Shown here piece after piece: positions 13,766 to 21,130 of a stretch of 21,130 bases of DNA. The position numbers and the translations under genes were made by a program. A model generated the notes under the pieces. The model was not told the origin of the DNA. It searched no databases and worked only from the letters and a program-made list of their open reading frames with translations. This DNA comes from RGIG3872 sp045660245 (GTDB lineage: Bacteria > Bacillota > Clostridia > Christensenellales > UBA1242). Every line of letters starts with the position of its first letter. The stretch's first letter is position 1. Where the stretch lies: positions 1-21,130 of the forward strand of contig JAZRDJ010000045.1 of NCBI GenBank assembly GCA_045660245.1, written 5' to 3'.

Positions 13766-13775
13766 TGTTGCGTTG

Positions 13776-13804
13776 ATTATAACATGTAAAACCAAATATT
13801 GCAA
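13776..13804 (-). promoter_or_regulatory. Promoter of the rpsF-ssb-rpsR operon
   Basis: TTGCAA (13799-13804), 17-base spacer, and TATAAT (13776-13781) with TG one base upstream (extended -10), on the minus strand. The start site near 13769 places the S6:S18-like fold at the very 5' end of the mRNA. Confidence 0.85.
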
Positions 13805-13849
13805 GCCTATTTTACAAAATAATTAGATATATTTAAACATAATTTTAGG

Positions 13850-13878
13850 TTGACACTTGTTTTAAATTTGTGTATATT
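13850..13878 (+). promoter_or_regulatory. Promoter of the P-type ATPase gene
   Basis: Perfect TTGACA (13850-13855), 17-base spacer and TATATT (13873-13878). The start would be near 13885, about 38 bases before the ATG. It is divergent from the rpsF promoter, with 45 bases between the two -35 boxes. Confidence 0.83.
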
Positions 13879-13922
13879 TTGAATATAAATTACTGATAAA
13901 AACATTTAAGGAGCGATTACAA

Positions 13923-16661
13923 ATGGCAAAATCAAGCAAGAAGAAAGACTCAAAACTCACTGGACAACTCCAGATTGAAGATGTGATTGATTCTCCTTCA
14001 AAAAAGATAGAAGAAAAAGCAGAAAACACCAAGACTGAGGATACAAAATCAGTTAATGTGGAAAATATCACTGCTGAAGCCACACCAGAAAAAAGTGATG
14101 AGGTTTTGGATCAAAAGCCAGCAAAAAAACCAAGAAAATCTCTTGTCAAAAAAGAAAATCAAACAACGCAGGAAGAACGTTCTGAGCAAACGGAACAATT
14201 ACCGGCTGCAATGCTTGAAAACAGACAATATAAGAGAGCGTCAAGAGTAAAATCTGGAGAAACCAAGACTGCAACCAAAAGGGCACTCAAACTTGAAGAA
14301 AAGAAACCAATCAGAGTGAGAAGAATCAAAACCAATCACAAAGAAGGATTGACTCAAGATCAAGTCAATGACAGAATTGAGAAAAACCAAACAAACTTCA
14401 CTCCAAACAAAAACGTGAAGACATACAAAAAAATCTTCTTTGAAAACATTTTTACATTCTTCAACTTGCTCGTAACCGCGGTAACCATCAGTTTGATTTG
14501 CGTGAATGCTTGGTCAAACTGCATGTCATTCGTTATCATGGCAATCAACACAGCAATTGGAATTTTTCAAGAAATCAGAGCAAAAAAGACCATTGAGAAA
14601 TTGTCACTGCTCACCGCTCCAAGCGTAAAAGTTATTCGTGAAGGCATGGAAACCACCATCACAACTCACGAAGTTGTTCTCGATGACGTAATCGTTCTTT
14701 CAACAGGAAAACAAATTGTTGCAGACTGTACAATTCTCGAAGGTTCGATTGAAGTCAATGAAAGTATGCTCACTGGCGAAAGCCTCCCAATCAGAAAAAA
14801 AGTTGGTGACACAATCCTTGCTGGTTCTTTCGTTGTGAGCGGCAACTGTTTTGCAAGAGCCGAAAAAGTTGGTGAAAACACATACCTTCAACAACTTTCA
14901 AGCAAAGCAAAACAATACAAAAAACCAAAATCAGAACTTTTCAATTCTCTTCAAATGATCATCAAGGTGATTGGTATCCTCTTGATCCCTATTGCAATTT
15001 TGATGTATATCAGCAACTTTACACTCACTGATCAAGACATAACAAAAACCATTGTGAAAACTGCTGGTGCAATCATCGGAATGATCCCATCAGGGATGTT
15101 CCTCTTGTGCTCTGTTGCACTCACTGTGTCTGTCATCAAACTTGCAAGACGCAGAGCGCTCGTTCAAGACCTTTACTGTGTTGAAATGCTCGCCCGTGTC
15201 AATGTTCTCTGTTTGGACAAAACTGGAACAATCACTGACGGAACAATGAAGGTCTACAATTGCTTGCAAATCAATGATACACCTTTCACCCTCAAAAGAA
15301 TTGTTGGTTCAATGCTCTCAGCACTTGGCGACAACAACCAAACAAGCCAAGCTCTCATAAATTACTTTGGTTACAACAAAGAACTCAAACCTATTTCAAC
15401 TGTTCCTTTCTCATCATCAAGAAAACTCAGTGCTGTCACATTCGAAAATGCAGGAACATATATCATGGGTGCACCTGAATTCGTGATGCCAAGTGGCCTT
15501 GACGAAAAGACACAAAACATGATTGAGCAATATGCAAAAGACGGATACAGGGTACTTTTGCTTGCTCATTCAAATGCAAACATTATCAAAGACAATCCAC
15601 CATCAAACAGATCTGCTGTTGCAATATTAATACTTGAAGACAGAATCAGAGATGACGCCATTGAAACAATTTCTTGGTTCAAGAAAAATGGAGTAAAAGT
15701 AAAAATCATTTCTGGAGATAATCCACTCACTGTTGCAGAAATCGCGAAACGTGTTGGCGTTGACAACACTGAAGCATTCATAAACCTTGAGGGCATGAAC
15801 GAAAAACAAGTTATCGCAGCGGCTTCAAAATATACAGTATTTGGCAGAGTTACTCCAGAACAAAAGGCAACTCTTGTAAAAGCCCTGAAAGCACTCGGAA
15901 ATACTGTTGCCATGACTGGCGATGGAGTCAACGATATTTTGGCTCTCAAAGAAGCAGATTGTTCAATCGCAATGGCGAGCGGAAACGAGGCTGTGCGTGC
16001 AGTGTCTCACATGGTGCTCATGAATTCAGATTTCTCAAGCATGCCAGAAACAGTTATTGAGGGTCGCAGAGTAATCAACAACGTTCAAAAAGCAAGTTCA
16101 CTCTTCTTCATGAAAACATTGTTCTCTGTTGTATTCTCAGTGTTGACACTACTCTTCCGTATACCTTACCCACTTGAACCTGTTCAACTTTTGATGCTTG
16201 AATTCTTCGTCATCGGTATTCCAAGTTTCTTCCTTGCGTTCCTGCCAAACGACAAACCGATCGAAGGAAAGTTTATTTACAATCTCTTCAAAAACGCACT
16301 TCCTGGTGCTGTCGCACTCATTGTGAACACCATTGCAATTTATCTCTTTATTTATTTCACTCAAGGAATATTGACTGGTGAATCAGTGATTGACACAACA
16401 ATTTCAACAATGATCTCTCTTGTTGCAACATTCACTGGACTTGCACTACTCTTCAGACTTTGCAAGCCAATCAATGCCCTCACAGGAACTGTTTATGGCG
16501 GAATGCTCACAGCAATACTCATTTGCATAATATTCTTCCCAAGTTTCTTTGTTCTCATCAATATCGGAATCACAAACACACTTTGGGTGATCATTCTTTC
16601 AATTCTTGCACCAACACTTATCAACACATTCTACAAATTGTTTGCAAGAATCAAGTTATAA
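13923..16661 (+). CDS. P-type cation-transporting ATPase (CtpE-like group)
   Basis: Integral membrane pump driven by ATP through a phospho-aspartate intermediate. At 912 residues, residues 1-141 are a charged, Lys/Glu/Thr/Ser-rich extension of low complexity with no metal-binding CxxC motif. The family core starts at G142 (GLTQDQVNDRIEKNQTNF). It shows the A-domain TGES (284-287), phosphorylated D432 in CLDKTGTITDG, nucleotide-binding region, and GDGVND (666-671). There are about ten membrane helices, six of them after residue 715. Helix 4 reads GMIPSGMFLLCSVAL (P389) in place of the PEGL of calcium and sodium pumps. The overall pattern resembles the CtpE-type pumps, of which a mycobacterial member imports calcium; the ion here is not determined. 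AAGGAG lies 9 bases before the ATG. Monocistronic, with a terminator behind it. Confidence 0.88.
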   Translation: MAKSSKKKDSKLTGQLQIEDVIDSPSKKIEEKAENTKTEDTKSVNVENITAEATPEKSDEVLDQKPAKKPRKSLVKKENQTTQEERSEQTEQLPAAMLENRQYKRASRVKSGETKTATKRALKLEEKKPIRVRRIKTNHKEGLTQDQVNDRIEKNQTNFTPNKNVKTYKKIFFENIFTFFNLLVTAVTISLICVNAWSNCMSFVIMAINTAIGIFQEIRAKKTIEKLSLLTAPSVKVIREGMETTITTHEVVLDDVIVLSTGKQIVADCTILEGSIEVNESMLTGESLPIRKKVGDTILAGSFVVSGNCFARAEKVGENTYLQQLSSKAKQYKKPKSELFNSLQMIIKVIGILLIPIAILMYISNFTLTDQDITKTIVKTAGAIIGMIPSGMFLLCSVALTVSVIKLARRRALVQDLYCVEMLARVNVLCLDKTGTITDGTMKVYNCLQINDTPFTLKRIVGSMLSALGDNNQTSQALINYFGYNKELKPISTVPFSSSRKLSAVTFENAGTYIMGAPEFVMPSGLDEKTQNMIEQYAKDGYRVLLLAHSNANIIKDNPPSNRSAVAILILEDRIRDDAIETISWFKKNGVKVKIISGDNPLTVAEIAKRVGVDNTEAFINLEGMNEKQVIAAASKYTVFGRVTPEQKATLVKALKALGNTVAMTGDGVNDILALKEADCSIAMASGNEAVRAVSHMVLMNSDFSSMPETVIEGRRVINNVQKASSLFFMKTLFSVVFSVLTLLFRIPYPLEPVQLLMLEFFVIGIPSFFLAFLPNDKPIEGKFIYNLFKNALPGAVALIVNTIAIYLFIYFTQGILTGESVIDTTISTMISLVATFTGLALLFRLCKPINALTGTVYGGMLTAILICIIFFPSFFVLINIGITNTLWVIILSILAPTLINTFYKLFARIKL

Positions 16662-16672
16662 AAATAAAAAAC

Positions 16673-16706
16673 AAAAAACCATTGCCGAATTTGGCGATGG
16701 TTTTTT
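16673..16706. terminator. Bidirectional terminator between the ATPase and ger genes
   Basis: CCATTGCC and GGCGATGG pair (one T-G wobble on the plus strand, C-A mismatch on the minus) around a GAATTT loop, flanked by A6 and T7. It can serve the ATPase gene on the plus strand and the convergent gerC-like gene ending at 16723. Its apical sequence CGAATTTG is the same as in the terminator at 4144-4185. Confidence 0.88.
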
Positions 16707-16722
16707 TGTTGCGTTTTTTGTT

Positions 16723-18051
16723 TTAGTACAAATTATTCACTTCACAAACAACATTATACTCTATCGTTCCAACATAACCATTGTCCCCCATGAGCGAATG
16801 GTGAGCGTCCCAAACACTATCATATTTTCGATTCAAATTGTCAGCGGCTTCAAAAATGTCAAAACCCAGTTTCTGGGTTTCTTTGCAAAGCCTTTCTACA
16901 ATATTTGTGACATAATCTGCTATTTCTTTTTTGTACTTTTCTATGGACTTGTTGTTCTTTTCATAAAATAACCCATTGTTACCTTGTCTTGAATCTGTTA
17001 TTTCATAAATTCTTGCGCCATCTATAGTAATTTTGATATCTACACAAGGCTTGTTATCACGGAAGACATAATTGTATTTTGTGTGTTTTCGTCTCAAATT
17101 CAATCCAAGTTGAACTTCGTTGTAGTCATCATCAACAAAAGTGAACGAAATATCTCCATAATACGATGTTGGCAGTGTTATGTAGTACCCAAGCAATGTT
17201 TCCTTGTCTGAAATTTTCGAAACCAAACTGCCATCTCTGAAGAGATAAAGATCGTTCAAAAAATCAATTCTTGCTTGTCCCTTTCCAGACCCCTCACCAC
17301 CTTGTGATCCGCCCTGAGATTCACCACCACTTGATCCGCCGGAAGATTCACCAGATCCTTGTGATCCACCGCTGACACCACCAGAAGAAGATAAACTCAC
17401 ACCAGTTGAACTTTTTGACATTTGAGATCCAGATCCATTCGATTGTTCGTTTTCATTTTGAATTTTAATCCCACTCAAAACCAAACTTTTTGACAATCCA
17501 TAAGCACTGTCGTATACTTTTGCAACAGGAATCATCAAACCATTAATGTTTTGTTCTTTGTCAATGAACAATCGTTGCATTGAAACCGCAACAGTCATGT
17601 CAAGATCTTTTGTTTTTTGAATTGTTTCTTTTGCGATCTCATCGGTGACAAGCACCAAAATATTATCCGCCAATTTTTCACTTCTGTTGAAATAATCCAA
17701 CTGGCTAATAATATTCTCTTGAATGAGTCCCTTCCCCAGAACAATAAAGTTTGTGTGAGACAACGCATCCGTTTTCCCAATTTTGTATGCTATTTTATTG
17801 ATACAATCAGCAATCGATTTACCCTTTTCGCTGATGAAATCAATCTTGGCTTCACCTGAACCGCCCTGAATTGATGGTGAAGGAATGACCGCCTGCGCGG
17901 TAACTTCATACTCTTCTTCTGTTTTGTCAACTGCAAAGCCTGTGATAATTACACGCATTGTGAGTTTCGCATGGTTTGAAAGACTTTGAGGGAAAAAAAG
18001 ACAAAGAATTATCAAAAGAAACATAAAACCATATCTGTTCAATAACTTCAT
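16723..18051 (-). CDS. Ger(x)C-type spore germination protein
   Basis: C subunit of a GerA-type germinant receptor, normally a lipoprotein on the outer face of the spore inner membrane. The 442-residue protein has an N-terminal hydrophobic segment (residues 8-21), then the Ger(x)C N-terminal domain (RVIITGFAVDKTEEEYEVTAQAVIP, ALSHTNFIVLGKGL) and a C-terminal domain (QLGLNLRRKHTKYNYVFR, IEKYKKEIADYVTNIVERL). Typical members have a lipobox ending in CWD; here the only cysteine near the segment is C17 in LIILC, which lacks a small residue before it. Residues 204-258 form a Gly/Ser-rich low-complexity insert between the two domains. The start ATG overlaps the gerB-like stop (ATGA), so it is translationally coupled. 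Probably transcribed late in the forespore, as in other spore-formers. Confidence 0.85.
   Translation of the reverse strand: MKLLNRYGFMFLLIILCLFFPQSLSNHAKLTMRVIITGFAVDKTEEEYEVTAQAVIPSPSIQGGSGEAKIDFISEKGKSIADCINKIAYKIGKTDALSHTNFIVLGKGLIQENIISQLDYFNRSEKLADNILVLVTDEIAKETIQKTKDLDMTVAVSMQRLFIDKEQNINGLMIPVAKVYDSAYGLSKSLVLSGIKIQNENEQSNGSGSQMSKSSTGVSLSSSGGVSGGSQGSGESSGGSSGGESQGGSQGGEGSGKGQARIDFLNDLYLFRDGSLVSKISDKETLLGYYITLPTSYYGDISFTFVDDDYNEVQLGLNLRRKHTKYNYVFRDNKPCVDIKITIDGARIYEITDSRQGNNGLFYEKNNKSIEKYKKEIADYVTNIVERLCKETQKLGFDIFEAADNLNRKYDSVWDAHHSLMGDNGYVGTIEYNVVCEVNNLY
17278..17442 (-). repeat. Gly/Ser-rich low-complexity insert in the GerC-like protein
   Basis: Codes residues 204-258 of the GerC-like protein, made almost only of Gly, Ser, Gln and Glu with recurring GGS, SGG and QGG units. 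Such repeat-rich codons (TCA, GGA, GGT, GGC) are prone to length change by slippage. It probably is a flexible linker between the two domains. Confidence 0.8.
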
Positions 18052-19190
18052 ACTTTTGCCCCCTTTGCTGTTTTTTGTTCGTTAAGTTTATCAGGACTCA
18101 AGTTTTTGTCGTTCATCCTGTAATGAGAATGTACACATATCAAAAGAACAAAAGGCAGAACATTTTGCACCAAAATGCCAAGTATCGGCCCGATAGTAAT
18201 TATCCCACTGAAAATATCCAGTTTGCTCTTGAAAATGAAGTTCGTGTTCAAATAAAGCAGAATTAATATCGTGTAAATAATAATATTGATCTTTTTTGTC
18301 TTGAAAACTTCTTTAAAGCACGTTGCACTGCAAAACACAAAAATTCCCGCTGTGAGAATTGTTGCAAGTTCCGCAAACAAGATCAAAAACCAGTCTGGCC
18401 TTCCGATATCGAGGGACAAAAGTGCAAACTGACTAACTTTCGTGAGCCAATTCGGCTTGAGTGGCGTAATGTTTCCATATATCCCATAAAAAACAACAAA
18501 CGAAAAAGCAACGAATAGCGCACTGAGGAAAAATGACAATTTAATTCTTCCCCATTTTTTATTGCCTTGATCTTTAATTTTCCCCATCAAAATATAGAGT
18601 ATTGTGAAATTTCCAAACCATAATGTAGACTTATAAAACCCTTCAAAAACCGAAGAAACAACAGTTTCAGTCACTGGCAAAATTTGCGAAAGATCTGTGG
18701 TCGTTGCTCCAAGTAGAAAAAGCCCCACAACTCCAAATGCAATAACAGGAAAAAACATTTGGCACATCCGGCCAATGTTTGTGAGACCACTCACAGCAAT
18801 TGCACCCATGCTCACAAGCAAAAAGAATGCAAAATATTTCCATGGCAAACTGTCAAAAATAATGTCTGCGAAAACCTCATGTACAGATTCATACGGAAGT
18901 ATTGCAGTCACAAAAAAATAAATGCCGAGCAACGCCAAAATCACTTTTGTCATGAACTTCCCGATCGTTTTTTCAAGTAGTTCAGGAAGTGTGAGTCCGT
19001 TGCTCATGTTGATAATTTTGAGTGACAACAAAAGAAAGAATCCATCAATCACCAAATACAAAAGAACAACAACCCAAAACCCTTTGCCAGCAACATCTGA
19101 CAAAAATGATGGAAGACGTTGAAACTTTGTTCCTATCAAACAAATGAGCAAGAGAAACATTGCTTGATTTTTTGTTATACATTTTGTCAT
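18048..19190 (-). CDS. GerAB-type spore germination permease subunit
   Basis: B subunit of a GerA-type nutrient germinant receptor, in the APC amino-acid transporter superfamily (GerAB/ArcD/ProY). The 380-residue protein has about ten hydrophobic helices and typical sequence: ITKNQAMFLLLICLIGTKFQ at the start, LPSFLSDVAGKGFWVVVLL, PELLEKTIGKFMTKVILALLG and PYESVHEVFADI. In this family the B subunit binds the germinant, usually an amino acid, but the ligand cannot be read from sequence. Its ATG at 19188-19190 directly follows the gerA stop (TAAATG) and its own stop overlaps gerC by four bases, so A, B and C are made in coordinated amounts. Confidence 0.9.
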   Translation of the reverse strand: MTKCITKNQAMFLLLICLIGTKFQRLPSFLSDVAGKGFWVVVLLYLVIDGFFLLLSLKIINMSNGLTLPELLEKTIGKFMTKVILALLGIYFFVTAILPYESVHEVFADIIFDSLPWKYFAFFLLVSMGAIAVSGLTNIGRMCQMFFPVIAFGVVGLFLLGATTTDLSQILPVTETVVSSVFEGFYKSTLWFGNFTILYILMGKIKDQGNKKWGRIKLSFFLSALFVAFSFVVFYGIYGNITPLKPNWLTKVSQFALLSLDIGRPDWFLILFAELATILTAGIFVFCSATCFKEVFKTKKINIIIYTILILLYLNTNFIFKSKLDIFSGIITIGPILGILVQNVLPFVLLICVHSHYRMNDKNLSPDKLNEQKTAKGAKV

Positions 19191-20624
19191 TTATTTCCCC
19201 ATCCTTTTTTTGTCTTTGCCCAAAATTGCATATGGCCTTGTCTTCATGTCTGTGATCGGAGATTTCGTAATTCCGTCCTTTTTATCCTCTGGGATACTTG
19301 GTGCATAAGGAGCAAGATATGGTGAGCCAAATGACGTGATTGATACCAAATAAACCGCCAAAACGACAGATGAACACAACAAGCCATAAAATCCCGCAAT
19401 ACCACCAATAACCGTAAAAATGGATCTAAGTATCGCCGTTTCTGGCACCTGATCAGGAACAATATAAAGAGTGATACCGGATATTGCCACAACAACAATA
19501 CTTGGAGACGAAATGATGCCAGCCTGCACTGCAGTATCTCCCAAAATGAGCGCACCAATGATTGAAAGAGCCATTCCGAGTTGCTTTGGCATTCTGACTG
19601 ATGCTTCATTCAAAATGTCAAACAGAAAGATAACAAACAATATTTCAAGCATTGGTGGGAGACTCAAATTTTCCAAACTACCAAGCAAATTAATCAAAAA
19701 GTTGATCGGCAAAACTTTGTAGTGATAACTCTCAAGAGCAACATAAAGCCCCGGCAAAAGAATTGAAATAAAAATCCCAAAAAATCTGATAAACCTCGAC
19801 AATGTTGCCTTTGCTGGTATGTCATAATAATCTTCAACACTCTGCACATCTTCAAAAAGCAAAAATGGAACAGTGAGAACAATTGGTGAGCCATCAACCA
19901 AAATCGCGACTCTACCTTCAAGTAGTTTTGAAACTGCAATATCTGGTTTTTCTGTTGTTCCAACACGCTTGAAAAATTTATCCTTGCCTTTCTGCAAAAA
20001 TTGTGAGATATAAAAACTGTCAAGAATACCATCAATATCAATGCCTTCTATTTTTTCCTGAACAGACTTCACGATTTTTTCATCAACAATACTTTTGAGA
20101 TATAAAATATTGACAATTGTTTTTGTCTTTTCCCCGACTTGCAATTCAACAATACACAAATCTTGTGTTTTGAGCCTTTTTCTGATGAGCGCTTTGTTTG
20201 TATGAATATCTTCAATGAACCCCTCTCGTGGACCCTTTACCACTGCAGATGTTGGAGGCTCTTGAATTGTTCTTTTCATTCCTCCAGCAACCGCAACAAG
20301 CAAGGCAAACTCATCATTTTTTGAAATAATGATTGCATTCCCCTTGTAGATTTCATCAATTGCTTGGCTTGTATCAAAAATCTTTTCAACAGTTGTTGTT
20401 GCAACAATGTTGCTTTCCAAAATCTCAAGCACACTCTTTTTCTTTTGTTTAGTGACAACATTTGTCGCCCTTGTGATTGAATTCAAAACAGCATTTGAAA
20501 AAATCTGTTTATCAACCAAACAGTCAATATAAAAAATTTCAACCTCATGCTCACCAACAAAAAATAACTTTTGGTCAACCTGATTATCTTCGCAAAAATT
20601 ATTTTCAAATCCCGAAAATTTCAT
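19191..20624 (-). CDS. GerA-type spore germination receptor A subunit
   Basis: A subunit of a germinant receptor in the spore inner membrane; in this family it forms an oligomeric channel that opens upon nutrient binding. The 477-residue protein has a soluble N-terminal half (residues 1-250, with the family motif GRVAILVDGSP) and a membrane half with about five helices. Family signatures include ATLSRFIRFFGIF, LLPGLYVALESYHYKVLP, ILNEASVRMPKQLGMALSIIGALILGDTAV, and IISSPSIVVVAISGI. The ATG at 20622-20624 has AGGTGGGG about 8-12 bases upstream. It is the first gene of a gerABC operon. I found no clear sigma-A promoter; forespore sigma-G control would be expected. Confidence 0.93.
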   Translation of the reverse strand: MKFSGFENNFCEDNQVDQKLFFVGEHEVEIFYIDCLVDKQIFSNAVLNSITRATNVVTKQKKKSVLEILESNIVATTTVEKIFDTSQAIDEIYKGNAIIISKNDEFALLVAVAGGMKRTIQEPPTSAVVKGPREGFIEDIHTNKALIRKRLKTQDLCIVELQVGEKTKTIVNILYLKSIVDEKIVKSVQEKIEGIDIDGILDSFYISQFLQKGKDKFFKRVGTTEKPDIAVSKLLEGRVAILVDGSPIVLTVPFLLFEDVQSVEDYYDIPAKATLSRFIRFFGIFISILLPGLYVALESYHYKVLPINFLINLLGSLENLSLPPMLEILFVIFLFDILNEASVRMPKQLGMALSIIGALILGDTAVQAGIISSPSIVVVAISGITLYIVPDQVPETAILRSIFTVIGGIAGFYGLLCSSVVLAVYLVSITSFGSPYLAPYAPSIPEDKKDGITKSPITDMKTRPYAILGKDKKRMGK

Positions 20625-20639
20625 AAAAAAGCCCCACCT

Positions 20640-20661
20640 TTGTGGTTAGTTTCTGCCACAA
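20640..20661 (-). promoter_or_regulatory. Inverted repeat upstream of the gerA-type gene
   Basis: TTGTGG (20640-20645) and CCACAA (20656-20661) form a 6-base-pair stem with a 10-base loop. On the mRNA its 3' arm ends directly at the AGGTGGGG ribosome binding site. It could be an operator or a leader hairpin; there is no further evidence. Confidence 0.3.
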
Positions 20662-20677
20662 GACTATTTTTATGCAC

Positions 20678-20704
20678 AAAAAAACACCCACCAACTGGTG
20701 AGTG
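20678..20704 (-). terminator. Terminator of the small membrane protein gene
   Basis: On the minus strand CACTCACC and GGTGGGTG pair (one T-G wobble) around an AGTT loop, followed by T7. It lies 14 bases after the stop at 20719 and separates that gene from the ger operon. Confidence 0.9.
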
Positions 20705-20718
20705 CCGTTTTGCATCAA

Positions 20719-20943
20719 TTATGCGTTGATTACTCTAAGGATATGTTTGTTTGTAACCATGAAAATGATGTCAAGGATCCAAACGATTGTAAATCCGAAG
20801 ATAAGACGAATAAGTCCCGCAACAATCTTGCCTTCTTGGAATCTTGTAACAAATCCGCAAATCCAAGATGTTACTGGAATAATTGCAAGAATTACACTTA
20901 CAAGATAACTAAGTCCAAAATAATCAGATTTCTTTTTAGCCAT
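20719..20943 (-). CDS. Small two-helix membrane protein
   Basis: A 74-residue protein, starting MAKKKSDYFGLSYLVSVILA. An ATG three codons further upstream (20950-20952) is only one base from the GGAGG, so the second ATG, about ten bases away, is preferred. Two hydrophobic helices (about residues 12-33 and 45-66) are joined by a short polar loop with GFVTRFQEGKIVAGLIR; the end NKHILRVINA is basic. I do not recognise the family with confidence; it looks like the short two-helix membrane proteins common in clostridia. It has its own promoter and terminator, so it is transcribed alone. Function unknown. Confidence 0.8.
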   Translation of the reverse strand: MAKKKSDYFGLSYLVSVILAIIPVTSWICGFVTRFQEGKIVAGLIRLIFGFTIVWILDIIFMVTNKHILRVINA

Positions 20944-20975
20944 GAAATTCATACCTCCATATTTTTACTCTATTC

Positions 20976-21003
20976 ATTATATAAAATTTTATGCTAAAAT
21001 CAA
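20976..21003 (-). promoter_or_regulatory. Promoter of the small membrane protein gene
   Basis: TTGATT (20998-21003), 16-base spacer, TATAAT (20976-20981) on the minus strand. The start near 20969 would leave a leader of about 26 bases before the ATG at 20943. Confidence 0.75.
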
Positions 21004-21065
21004 ACAATTTTTACATGATTTTCGGTATGGTTTAAAAAAAATTACAAATTTGATTTTTATTCTGA

Positions 21066-21093
21066 TTGAACTTGCTCAAAATTATGTTATAAT
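21066..21093 (+). promoter_or_regulatory. Promoter of the gene at the right edge
   Basis: TTGAAC (21066-21071), 16-base spacer and TATAAT (21088-21093) with TG one base before it (extended -10). It points toward the ATG at 21121. Confidence 0.75.
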
Positions 21094-21120
21094 ATACTCA
21101 ACAAATTTATGGAGAACAAA

Positions 21121-21130
21121 ATGCAAAATA
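21121..21130 (+). CDS. Start of an unidentified gene, cut by the right edge
   Basis: ATG CAA AAT follows GGAGAA at 21111-21116 and a good promoter. Only three codons are present, so the product cannot be named. Confidence 0.6.

Noticed and set aside
20670..20706. A forespore (sigma-G type) promoter for the ger operon, suggested by GCATA near 20670.
   Set aside because: No matching -10 box at the right distance was found, and the bases overlap the preceding terminator.

Overview
The window is AT-rich DNA, very probably chromosomal, from a low-GC Gram-positive (Firmicutes) bacterium, most likely an endospore-forming clostridial relative. Three things point there: the gene sets rpsL-rpsG-fusA and rpsF-ssb-rpsR next to dnaB, a three-gene GerA-type germinant-receptor operon, and strong AGGAGG ribosome binding sites with TTGACA/TATAAT promoters. 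A species cannot be named from the sequence alone. No tRNA, rRNA, CRISPR array, insertion sequence or prophage was seen.

Layout. (1) 1-3142, minus strand: the str operon rpsL, rpsG, fusA (fusA is cut by the left edge), with a near-consensus promoter, a structured rpsL leader, and a probable extra promoter and hairpin before fusA. (2) 3198-4185, plus strand: one unrecognised 289-residue protein with its own promoter, ending at a bidirectional terminator. (3) 4181-5606, minus strand: a compact three-gene unit of a HicB-like orphan protein and two unrecognised proteins. (4) 5779-12565, minus strand: an apparent operon dnaB, glnS, a short form of alaS, and a membrane-anchored beta-solenoid-like protein, with one promoter and one terminator. 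(5) 12602-13804, minus strand: rpsF-ssb-rpsR, with a leader that folds like the S6:S18-binding autoregulatory RNA and a terminator. (6) 13850-16706, plus strand: a P-type ATPase with a long charged N-terminal extension. (7) 16723-20624, minus strand: gerA-, gerB- and gerC-type germination genes, tightly coupled. (8) 20678-21003, minus strand: a small two-helix membrane protein. (9) 21066-21130, plus strand: promoter and first codons of another gene.

Most of the window is core translation and replication machinery (S12, S7, EF-G, S6, S18, SSB, DnaB, GlnRS, AlaRS), with clear transcription-unit boundaries. The less ordinary parts are the HicB-like cassette, the truncated AlaRS with an altered editing motif, the ATPase with a non-canonical membrane motif, a GerC protein without a recognisable lipobox, the rpsF leader RNA, and a short element shared by the rpsL and dnaB leaders. 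I found no convincing large undescribed system. The three-gene HicB-like unit is the best candidate for something uncharacterised.
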